From Chitinophagaceae bacterium (GTDB taxonomy: Bacteria; Bacteroidota; Bacteroidia; Chitinophagales; Chitinophagaceae), in NCBI GenBank assembly GCA_022843585.1, contig JALHNJ010000007.1, positions 124,001 to 188,000 on the forward strand: a stretch of 64,000 nt of DNA, written 5' to 3'. Under the pieces are notes generated by a model, which saw only the letters and a program-made list of their open reading frames with translations, did no database searches and was not told where the DNA came from. The translations under genes were made by a program, and so were the position numbers. Position 1 is the first letter of the stretch. The number at the start of each line of letters is the position of its first letter. Below are positions 43,670-50,013 of the stretch, piece by piece.

Positions 43670-44962
43670 ATGCCGGAATCGAAAACAGTGGCTTTTCACA
43701 CCCTTGGTTGTAAACTGAATTTTTCAGAAACATCTTCCCTTTCCCGTTTGCTGGAGAATGAAGGGTTTGAAAAAAAAGAGTTTGATGATGTTGCCGATGT
43801 GTATGTGATCAACACTTGTTCGGTTACGGACAATGCCGATAAAGAATGTCGCCAGATCGTTCGGAGGATACAACGAAAAGCACCGGAAAGTTTGGTAGTG
43901 ATAACCGGTTGCTACGCACAATTAAAACCAAAAGAAATTTCCGAAATACCGGGTGTAAACCTGGTTTTGGGGGCTGCAGAGAAATTCAACATCGCCCAAC
44001 ATATCCGTGAATTAGCCAAAGGCGACTCTGCGAAAATTTGCAGTTGTGATATTGAAGAGGTATCGGGTTTTCATGCCTCCTGGTCGGTGAATGACCGTAC
44101 AAGAACTTTTTTGAAAGTACAGGATGGCTGCGATTATAATTGCTCTTTCTGCACCATTCCTATGGCAAGAGGAAAAAGCAGGAGCGATAGTATTGCCAAT
44201 GTGGTGAAGCAGGCCAATGAATTAGCGAAGAACGGCGTAAAGGAAATTGTTCTGACAGGAATTAACCTCGGTGATTTTGGCAAAGGACCTGATGGAGCCG
44301 GAGAAACAATTGCCATCAGCAACCGGGACGAAAACTTCTTTGAGCTCGTTAAAGAATTAGACAAGGTAGAAGGCATTCAGCGTTATCGCATCTCCTCTAT
44401 TGAACCGAATTTATTGACGAATGAAATAATTGAATTTGTTGCCAACAGCGACAAGTTTATGCCGCACTTTCATATCCCATTGCAAAGTGGAAGTAATAGA
44501 ACGTTGGGTGCTATGCGCCGCCGCTACAAGAGAGAATTGTATTCAGAAAGGGTAGCGTTGATAAAAACATTGATGCCGCATTGTGCAATTGGAGTTGATG
44601 TGATTGTTGGTTTTCCCGGGGAAACAGAAGAAGATTTTAAAGAAACATTTGACTTTTTGCATTCGCTGGATATTTCTTACCTGCATGTATTTACTTATTC
44701 GGAAAGGGATAATACATATGCATTGACATTAGGCCCTGTTGTTCCTGTCAATATCCGCAACGAACGAAATAAAACCCTCCGCAATCTTTCTTATATGAAG
44801 ATGCAATACTTTACTGAGCAACATGCCGGACAAACCCGAAAAGTATTGTTCGAAAAGAATGGCAAGAACGACATAATGGATGGCTACACGGATAATTATA
44901 TTAAAATTTCTACTCCATATAGAAATGAATGGGCGAACAAGATTGTGGAGTGGGAAATATAA
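43670..44962 (+). CDS. mtaB: tRNA t6A37 methylthiotransferase MtaB
   Basis: Radical-SAM enzyme that converts t6A to ms2t6A at position 37 of ANN-decoding tRNAs. The 430 residues begin MPESKTVAFHTLGCKLNFSE with the first cluster-binding Cys, have NTCSVTDNADKECR and ITGCYAQLKP for the N-terminal 4Fe-4S cluster, and the radical-SAM CxxxCxxC in QDGCDYNCSFCTIPMARG (about residues 145-162). The HTLGC and CTIPMARGKSRS patterns favour MtaB over MiaB or RimO. A GTG at 43649 is in frame but overlaps the -7 box, so the ATG is chosen. The stop codon is followed immediately by tRNA-Val(GAC). Confidence 0.94.
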   Translation: MPESKTVAFHTLGCKLNFSETSSLSRLLENEGFEKKEFDDVADVYVINTCSVTDNADKECRQIVRRIQRKAPESLVVITGCYAQLKPKEISEIPGVNLVLGAAEKFNIAQHIRELAKGDSAKICSCDIEEVSGFHASWSVNDRTRTFLKVQDGCDYNCSFCTIPMARGKSRSDSIANVVKQANELAKNGVKEIVLTGINLGDFGKGPDGAGETIAISNRDENFFELVKELDKVEGIQRYRISSIEPNLLTNEIIEFVANSDKFMPHFHIPLQSGSNRTLGAMRRRYKRELYSERVALIKTLMPHCAIGVDVIVGFPGETEEDFKETFDFLHSLDISYLHVFTYSERDNTYALTLGPVVPVNIRNERNKTLRNLSYMKMQYFTEQHAGQTRKVLFEKNGKNDIMDGYTDNYIKISTPYRNEWANKIVEWEI

Positions 44963-45037
44963 GGAATGTTAGCTCAGTTGGTTTAGAGCATCACGTCGAC
45001 AACGTGAGGGTCACTGGTTCGAGCCCAGTACGTTCCA
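44963..45037 (+). tRNA. tRNA-Val (anticodon GAC), abutting mtaB
   Basis: A 75-base tRNA: acceptor GGAATGT/ACGTTCC (one G-T pair), D arm GCTC...GAGC, anticodon stem TCACG/CGTGA with loop TCGACAA, T arm ACTGG TTCGAGC CCAGT, discriminator A. The anticodon by position is GAC. Base 33 reads C where nearly all tRNAs have T. The first base follows the mtaB stop codon with no spacer, so it is probably cut from the mtaB transcript; no separate promoter is seen. Confidence 0.9.
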
Positions 45038-45108
45038 CACTACCGTCTAATAACTTTCTTTTTACTCCCGGTGCAACTTTCCTACATTTAGATTGTCATT
45101 TATTAGAG

Positions 45109-45399
45109 ATGCAGAAATACCAGGTAACGATACAGTTTGAAATAACCGACGATTTTATGGACTTAGTGCCGGAACATCGTACGTATATCAACCTACTTAT
45201 CAATAACACCACTATTGATCATTATGCGGTAAGCATGGAAACACAACGTTCGTGGATCACTTTAAATGCAGCAAGTAAAAAAGAAGTAGAAAAGATTTTA
45301 AAAAAATCTCCGCTGTTTAAATTCTGGACTTTTGAAATTGATGAGTTGTTTGTTTTAGACGGACAGCATTATCGTTTGCCGGAAGTAAATCCCAATTAA
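45109..45399 (+). CDS. Small protein, unknown function (ferredoxin-like fold pattern)
   Basis: The 96-residue product starts MQKYQVTIQFEITDDFM. The frame is open back to 44929, but that would run across the tRNA-Val gene, and a TACATTTA box at 45083-45090 sits just before this ATG. The beta-alpha-beta order (KYQVTIQFEI, VPEHRTYINLLI, HYAVSMETQRSWITL, KKEVEKILKKSP, FWTFEIDELFVL) is like the muconolactone-isomerase/dimeric alpha-beta barrel fold. No family assigned. Confidence 0.72.
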   Translation: MQKYQVTIQFEITDDFMDLVPEHRTYINLLINNTTIDHYAVSMETQRSWITLNAASKKEVEKILKKSPLFKFWTFEIDELFVLDGQHYRLPEVNPN

Positions 45400-45444
45400 T
45401 TATTGAATCGTCACTGTATTGACTACAAACTCCCGACTAACGAC

Positions 45445-45993
45445 TCATCTCTCCGCCCACTTCGGTTTCTTCTTCATCACCTTCTTATACACCGGACAAG
45501 TTTCCGAATGAGCACCGGGCAAATAACCAGCACTCATTAAAAATTCATTTACAATTTCGCCGCCCGTAAAACGAAAAGTTTGTTTAAATAGTTTTACCCA
45601 TTCTTCTTTTGATTTGGGATGATGTTTATCTAACCAATTTTTAAAAGAGTCGTTTTCTTTTTGAATTGTTTTTATTGTCTTTGCATTATGAATGGCGGCC
45701 TCAATTTTTAATCGATTGCGGATGATGCCTGCATCCTGCATCAGCTTTTCTTTTTTCTTGTCGGTGTAACGTGCCACTTTATCAATATTAAAATTATCAA
45801 AGGCTTTGAAAAAGTTATCTTTCTTTTTCAATATCGTTTCCCAACTCAGGCCGGCCTGGTTTATTTCCAGTACTAATCTTGCGAACAGCAAATTATCATC
45901 ATCAATCGGAAAGCCATATTCCTTGTCGTGGTAATCCCGGTGAACGGTATCTTTTCCCTTATTTAAAACAAACTCACAATAAGTAGTTGCCAT
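45445..45993 (-). CDS. tag: DNA-3-methyladenine glycosylase I
   Basis: Removes 3-methyladenine from alkylated DNA. The 182 residues show the Tag pattern: YCEFVLNKG at the start, YHDKEYGFP (residues about 20-28), LEINQAGLSWETILKKK (about 42-58) and NEFLMSAGYLPGAHSETCPVY near the end. Zinc ligands expected in Tag (Cys near 6, His near 21, His and Cys near the C-terminus in AHSETC) are all present. It is divergent from tRNA-Val(UAC); a TATTTTCG box on the minus strand at 46009-46016 may serve it. Confidence 0.95.
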   Translation of the reverse strand: MATTYCEFVLNKGKDTVHRDYHDKEYGFPIDDDNLLFARLVLEINQAGLSWETILKKKDNFFKAFDNFNIDKVARYTDKKKEKLMQDAGIIRNRLKIEAAIHNAKTIKTIQKENDSFKNWLDKHHPKSKEEWVKLFKQTFRFTGGEIVNEFLMSAGYLPGAHSETCPVYKKVMKKKPKWAER

Positions 45994-46028
45994 ACAATCA
46001 ATTTGAGCCGAAAATAGATGAAAAATAT

Positions 46029-46060
46029 TTTGTCTGAAAACTGCTACACCCCTATCTTTG
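46029..46060 (+). promoter_or_regulatory. Promoter of tRNA-Val(UAC)
   Basis: TTTG at 46029-46032, 20 bases, TATCTTTG at 46053-46060. The transcript starts about 10 bases before the tRNA. Confidence 0.75.
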
Positions 46061-46073
46061 CCGTCCTGAAAAA

Positions 46074-46148
46074 GGGAGTTTAGCTCAGCTGGTTCAGAGC
46101 ATCTGCCTTACAAGCAGAGGGTCGGCGGTTCGAACCCGTCAACTCCCA
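46074..46148 (+). tRNA. tRNA-Val (anticodon UAC)
   Basis: A 75-base tRNA: acceptor GGGAGTT/AACTCCC, D arm GCTC...GAGC, anticodon stem TCTGC/GCAGA with loop CTTACAA, T arm GGCGG TTCGAAC CCGTC, discriminator A. Here base 33 is the normal T, unlike the tRNA-Val(GAC) 1.1 kb upstream. Confidence 0.97.
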
Positions 46149-46150
46149 CT

Positions 46151-46177
46151 AAAGACCTCAAATTGAGGTCTTTTTTT
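46151..46177 (+). terminator. Terminator after tRNA-Val(UAC)
   Basis: AAAGACCTCAA pairs with TTGAGGTCTTT, leading into a T tract to 46177. Confidence 0.9.
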
Positions 46178-46266
46178 ATTTATAAGGGTGGCAATCCTTT
46201 TATAAAAGCCCCCCAAAGGCCAATCCCTCTTTCCTTAAAATTGATTTGAATTAAGGGAAAACTGCT

Positions 46267-46299
46267 TTTGTAAGGTATTGCAAATAATTTTTACTTTTG
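46267..46299 (+). promoter_or_regulatory. Promoter of clpS, 7 bases before the ATG
   Basis: TTTG at 46267-46270, 21 bases, TACTTTTG at 46292-46299. Transcription near 46303-46304 would leave about 3 bases before the ATG. Confidence 0.65.
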
Positions 46300-46306
46300 C
46301 TGTCAG

Positions 46307-46609
46307 ATGCCTTTTACCCAAAACGATACACTAACTAACACCAGCGAAGAAACAGATGTTCTTACTGCCGAAGATGAAGGCTGTAATCTCATTGTGTGGA
46401 ATGATGATGTAAATACTTTTGAATGGGTTATAGATACCCTGATGGAAGTTTGCGGTCATTCGCATGAACAGGCAGAACAATGCTCCTACTTTATCCATTA
46501 TAAAGGTAAGTATGCGGTAAAAAATGGCTCCTACGACGACCTGAAGCCACAATGCGATGCTATTACTGACCGAGGCATTAATGCTACCGTTGAAGTTGTT
46601 GCCGGCTAA
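46307..46609 (+). CDS. clpS: ATP-dependent Clp protease adaptor ClpS
   Basis: Delivers proteins with N-degron residues to ClpAP/ClpCP. The 100 residues have a disordered N-terminal 25-30 residues and a ClpS core with LIVWNDDVNTFEWVIDTLMEVC (the NDD/T segment that grips the N-terminal residue) and AEQCSYFIHYKGKYAVKNG. An unknown lipoprotein gene on the other strand and aat follow. ClpS together with aat makes a Leu/Phe N-degron pathway. The tail ends in INATVEVVAG as usual. Confidence 0.95.
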   Translation: MPFTQNDTLTNTSEETDVLTAEDEGCNLIVWNDDVNTFEWVIDTLMEVCGHSHEQAEQCSYFIHYKGKYAVKNGSYDDLKPQCDAITDRGINATVEVVAG

Positions 46610-46755
46610 TAATTACTTCCTTCTCTATCACTTTAAAGAATGGTAAATCAAATGGGCTTTGCTAAGCAATGTCATAGCTTGAAAAATAAAATTCTTTCAG
46701 GCTTTATACCCGGTTTAAAAATAATACTAGTAAAGAGATTAAAAGCTGTAAAAAA

Positions 46756-46905
46756 TTATCCCCCTGTTGGACCAGCAGGACCCGTTGGGCCGGGATTTAC
46801 AGGACCAGTTGGCACCTCCCCTGGTTCAGGAACATCCTTGCCGCAACTGATTGATAAAATGGAAAGAGTAAGCAACAAGCATAAAACGATTCCAATCTTT
46901 TTCAT
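46756..46905 (-). CDS. Tiny Gly/Pro-rich (collagen-like) lipoprotein, 49 residues
   Basis: On the minus strand an ATG at 46905 opens a 50-codon gene ending TAA at 46756. The product has a classic lipoprotein signal (MKKIGIVLCLLLTLSILSIS, then Cys 21) and a 29-residue mature part starting CGKDVPEPGEVPTGP and ending in GPTGPAGPTGG. The tail is Gly-Pro-x-rich like collagen repeats and lacks bulky hydrophobic residues. It sits between clpS and aat, facing the opposite way. An overlapping plus-strand frame (46640-46933) mirrors the repeats and is rejected. No -7 box of full consensus is seen; TACTTTTA lies about 40 bases upstream. Function unknown; the signal peptide makes it likely real. Confidence 0.65.
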   Translation of the reverse strand: MKKIGIVLCLLLTLSILSISCGKDVPEPGEVPTGPVNPGPTGPAGPTGG

Positions 46906-47044
46906 ACAATTACGTTTGATTCGATGTAAGTGAAATATTATAGCCCCCTAAAAGTAATTTTTTTTCTGAAGTTTAGAAAATATTAATCCTATCACTTATT
47001 TATAAGCCAGCAAATCATTAAGTTGGGCACATCCTTTACGACCA

Positions 47045-47695
47045 ATGCCACTTTTTGCACTTGATAAAGAATTAGTATTTCCCCCGGTTCAGTTGGCTGA
47101 ACCGGACGGCCTATTGGCCATGGGTGGCGACCTTTCGACCGAACGACTGCTGCTTGCTTACAGGCAAGGAATTTTTCCCTGGTACGAAGGAGATACCATT
47201 TTATGGTGGTGTCCCGATCCCCGCTTTGTTTTATTTCCCGGTGAACTGAAAATAAATAAAACAACAAAAGCTTTGTTGAAAAGAAATGAAAATGGCTTTG
47301 AGTTCACCACCAACAAAGCATTTACACAAGTAATTAATAATTGTAAAGAATCAAAACGACCCGGACAAGAAGGCACCTGGATTACGGATGAAGTAGAAAA
47401 AGCATATACCCGTTTACATCAATTGGGCCATGCACATAGTGCGGAAGTTTGGAGCAATGGTGAATTAGTTGGTGGGCTATATGGCATCATTCTCGGTAAA
47501 GTATTTTTTGGAGAAAGTATGTTTAGCAAAGTAAGCAATGCCTCCCGCTATGCATTTATAAAATTTGTTCATCAATTAAAAGAAGAAGGAATTGAATTAA
47601 TAGATTGTCAGGTGTACACGGAATATTTAGAAAGTATGGGAGCCAGAATGATTGAAAGAAAAGAGTTTATCAGCCTCTTAAAAAAATTAATTTAA
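47045..47695 (+). CDS. aat: Leucyl/phenylalanyl-tRNA-protein transferase
   Basis: Adds Leu or Phe from tRNA to proteins starting with Lys or Arg, marking them for ClpS. The 216 residues have FPPVQLAEPDGLLAMGGDLS near the start, AYRQGIFPWYEGDTILWWCPDPRFVL (about residues 39-64), EGTWITDEVEKAY, AHSAEVW and GGLYGIILGKVFFGESMFS (about 145-163). All core motifs are present. It lies downstream of clpS, separated by the opposite-strand lipoprotein gene, so it has its own promoter, not identified. Confidence 0.96.
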   Translation: MPLFALDKELVFPPVQLAEPDGLLAMGGDLSTERLLLAYRQGIFPWYEGDTILWWCPDPRFVLFPGELKINKTTKALLKRNENGFEFTTNKAFTQVINNCKESKRPGQEGTWITDEVEKAYTRLHQLGHAHSAEVWSNGELVGGLYGIILGKVFFGESMFSKVSNASRYAFIKFVHQLKEEGIELIDCQVYTEYLESMGARMIERKEFISLLKKLI

Positions 47696-47703
47696 TTATT
47701 TTA

Positions 47704-48189
47704 TCATTTTTTCCTTTCCCGTATATAAAATGTCTCCCGGAAATGACAAACATTCCTGTGGCAACTATCACTCTCTTGCTCATGTTCACAATAAGCAAAA
47801 CATTGTGCACAGGCAGCATATAGTATCAAATCATTTTTTGAAAAATCAATGGCAGGCAACGAATCAATAAGGTGTTCTTTCATCCATTTGTACTGCCATT
47901 GAAAATAATCGCCGGGCAAATCATATTTTTTCAAAGAATCCTGTGTATAAACATACCGCCAAAAAAGTTTTCGATAGATAGAATCGGATGATATAATATA
48001 TACCCTGCTTTTCTGTCTGTAGTTGTAGGTTTCCTCCCACTCAAAATTCGGATTGTAATCTCTTTCGGGCATATGAATTGGCTTACCCAATCCTTGTGGA
48101 ATACTTTTATAGTAAGCTATATCCCATTCTCTACGTTGCGCTTCTGAAAATAATGGCGCCAACAGCAAAAGAAAAAGCACCTGCTTCAT
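47704..48189 (-). CDS. Secreted cysteine-rich protein, unknown function
   Basis: The 161 residues begin with a signal peptide (MKQVLFLLLLAPLFSEAQ). The mature part is rich in Tyr, Trp and charged residues (WDIAYYKSIPQGLGKP, YRKLFWRYVYTQDSLKKY), and the C-terminal third has five cysteines (ILYAACAQCFAYCEHEQE, SDSCHRNVCHF), possibly two disulfides or a metal site. No family recognised. It converges on aat with an 8-base gap and follows the esterase gene by 47 bases on the same strand. Confidence 0.65.
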   Translation of the reverse strand: MKQVLFLLLLAPLFSEAQRREWDIAYYKSIPQGLGKPIHMPERDYNPNFEWEETYNYRQKSRVYIISSDSIYRKLFWRYVYTQDSLKKYDLPGDYFQWQYKWMKEHLIDSLPAIDFSKNDLILYAACAQCFAYCEHEQESDSCHRNVCHFRETFYIRERKK

Positions 48190-48236
48190 AAATGGTTTTA
48201 GAAACAGATGCTTATAATTAAAAAATTACATATTAG

Positions 48237-48968
48237 TTAGAATCTTGTTCCAAGATAATGCGGCAACATTGCTCGCCAGGTATTCCAGTCATGCGGCCAA
48301 TCCTGTCCCCACACATCTAACTCATACCAAATGCCTTTATCGTATAAAACTTTAGCAAATTTTCCACTTGCATCAGGATCTTCATAATTGCCACTTCCGG
48401 TAAGTATATGAATGTGTTTGCTTTGGCGTATTTGTTCAAGTATGTTGTGGTCGGTAAGGTTTTGCATATAATGCCAGGGACTGTTGAAGTAAGCATCGTC
48501 ATCAAAATAACCTTTAGTGTATTCTGACAGATCGTACACTCCGCTCATGGCTATTACTCCATTTATCAGATCGGGACGTTTTAAGAATAAATTCATACTA
48601 TGTAAAGCACCAAAGGATGCGCCGCAGGTAATAATGGGAGTTTCATGGCTGGTATTCGTTTTAATAAAAGGGATTACTTCATTAAAAACATAACTATTCC
48701 ATTGTTGCTGTCGCATAGATTTATGTTTCGGCTCCATTTCATTATTCAACCAGCTTTCATTATTAATGCTGTCGATAGAAAACACCCGTACTTTTCCTGC
48801 ATCAATAAAAGGTGCCAGATGATCCATTAGCTGAAACCGTTCATACTCTAAATAATCGGCGGCAGCGGTAGGAATTAGCAATAATGCGAACCCATAATCC
48901 CCATAGGCTGCTATTGGCATTTCTTTGCCAAGCGAGGGGCTATACCAGGAGGCCAGTTCTTTTTTCAT
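48237..48968 (-). CDS. Esterase-D-like alpha/beta hydrolase
   Basis: The 243-residue cytoplasmic protein is a putative-esterase (Esterase D/Fes-like) hydrolase: SWYSPSLGKEMPIAAYGDYG at the start, the nucleophile elbow ITCGASFGALHSMN (Ser about 125), GVYDLSEYTKGYFDD, and the terminal His region WGQDWPHDWNTW (about 222-233). The Asp of the triad is probably in the ILTGSGNYEDPDA loop. Substrate unknown. It has no signal peptide. Confidence 0.82.
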   Translation of the reverse strand: MKKELASWYSPSLGKEMPIAAYGDYGFALLLIPTAAADYLEYERFQLMDHLAPFIDAGKVRVFSIDSINNESWLNNEMEPKHKSMRQQQWNSYVFNEVIPFIKTNTSHETPIITCGASFGALHSMNLFLKRPDLINGVIAMSGVYDLSEYTKGYFDDDAYFNSPWHYMQNLTDHNILEQIRQSKHIHILTGSGNYEDPDASGKFAKVLYDKGIWYELDVWGQDWPHDWNTWRAMLPHYLGTRF

Positions 48969-49353
48969 CAGTCAGTTTTGATTTTGTAAACCCAGAAGGG
49001 CAATTTTTTACGAATATAATTGTAAAAACGTAGCCAGAAACTCCTTTCTAATCAAGCCAACTTTGCCCATTTAAATTAGTGGGTAAATAAATTAGTAAAA
49101 ATCCTTGGTACTTTGACTAGGTAATACTACTTTAGTTTTTCAGTATTTTTACTGTTAATCGGTTTTGCTACTGAATTAAAAGCACTGTTTCAAATTGCTC
49201 TATATATAAAAACTTGTTTATTTCTCAATTTGTGGTTGCATTCCCATCCTGTTTAAACCAAAATATCGTAAATCCTTTTTCCGTTGCAAACCTTTCTAAC
49301 AATAATTAGTTGTTGCGGTATATAAAACTTGGTTAAGTCAAATTAGTAAAGCT
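48969..49353. other. 385-base intergenic stretch without a visible gene
   Basis: This AT-rich gap separates the divergent esterase and receiver genes. I find no open frame of note, no tRNA and no hairpin with a T tract. It must hold promoters for both sides; partial elements (TTTG at 49112-49115 and T-rich TAGTTTTT about 17 bases on) are not convincing. Confidence 0.5.
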
Positions 49354-49359
49354 GTGGAA

Positions 49360-49785
49360 ATGAGAAAAGAGCAGATCCGTATTATCCTTGTGGATGATCA
49401 TAAGTTAGTGCGCCAGTCCTGGAAAATGTTGCTGGAAAACAACCCCCGCATGGAGGTGGTGGCTGACTGTGAAAATGGTTCTACTGCCATAGAACAGGCA
49501 CAAAAACTTTCTCCTGACATTATTCTTGTTGATATTAATATGTCGCCAGATAATGGTTTTGTAATTACAGAAAAACTAGTGCAGATGATGCCATCCTTGA
49601 AAATTATTGGACTATCTGCTAATAACCAGCCCAAATATGCATCCCGGATGATGGAGCTCGGAGCAAAAGGATATTTAACTAAAACGTCTTCACTGGAAGA
49701 AATCAATCACGGCATTAATGAAGTGCATGAAGGCCGCTTTTATATTTGTAATGAGATTAAAAGACATTTACCTCCTTCTGAATAA
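49360..49785 (+). CDS. Receiver-only response regulator
   Basis: The 141-residue product is a CheY-like receiver: IRIILVDDHKLVRQSWKMLL (acid pair Asp-Asp), phospho-acceptor Asp in IILVDINMSPDNGF (about residue 54), LSANNQPKYA (Thr/Ser site) and KGYLTKTSS (Lys). The VDDHKLVR start and GLSANN pattern are those of NarL/FixJ-type regulators, but the protein stops soon after the receiver (EGRFYICNEIKRHLPPSE) with no HTH. No HTH-coding sequence is found in any frame downstream, so this is a natural single-domain regulator or an old truncation. A GTG at 49354 could also start it. Confidence 0.85.
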   Translation: MRKEQIRIILVDDHKLVRQSWKMLLENNPRMEVVADCENGSTAIEQAQKLSPDIILVDINMSPDNGFVITEKLVQMMPSLKIIGLSANNQPKYASRMMELGAKGYLTKTSSLEEINHGINEVHEGRFYICNEIKRHLPPSE

Positions 49786-49848
49786 TTACCAAATTCGAAT
49801 AAAATTCTCCTCTACCACCCTGCTTTTCGCCGTCTACTCAAAACAAGG

Positions 49849-49856
49849 TAAATTTG
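49849..49856 (+). promoter_or_regulatory. -7 box upstream of valS
   Basis: TAAATTTG fits TAnnTTTG. It would give valS a leader of about 150 bases that contains a hairpin-prone CCCC...GGGG stretch (near 49898-49915) and dispersed repeat copy B. Confidence 0.5.
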
Positions 49857-49936
49857 CCGCCCTAACGGGTTCTTATAAACATTGTTCGGCTTTCGCCCCC
49901 AATAACTCGGGGTCTGCGACAAAATGCTCATCTGTG

Positions 49937-49981
49937 TTACTACAGTACAAGTGTGCGACGCAAGGGACGATGATAGTAGTA
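49937..49981 (+). repeat. Dispersed intergenic repeat, copy B
   Basis: The same element as 18810-18853 (there on the minus strand), with the core GTACAAGTGTGCGACGCAA. It lies in the valS leader, 32 bases before the ATG, and is open in the valS frame, which makes a spurious longer N-terminus possible in automatic annotation. Confidence 0.7.
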
Positions 49982-50013
49982 CTGTCGTTGGCAACATAAA
50001 TTTATTACCTGCA

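Noticed and set aside
44929-45108. N-terminal extension of the small protein at 45109
   Set aside because: It would cross the whole tRNA-Val(GAC) gene and begin inside mtaB; the ATG at 45109 is preceded by a TACATTTA box.
46640-46933. Plus-strand open frame with a collagen-like PVGPAGPVGPG stretch
   Set aside because: It is the mirror of the minus-strand lipoprotein gene 46756-46905, which has a proper start, signal peptide and lipobox; the plus frame has no such features.
49924-50013. N-terminal extension of ValS by 30 residues
   Set aside because: The extra codons are dispersed repeat copy B and do not resemble any ValS N-terminus; the ATG at 50014 starts the conserved MELSKNFEHS.
49857-50013. 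T-box or other riboswitch in the valS leader
   Set aside because: No T-box core or specifier stem-loop is visible, and T-boxes are rare in Bacteroidota; the leader is explained by the repeat and a small hairpin.
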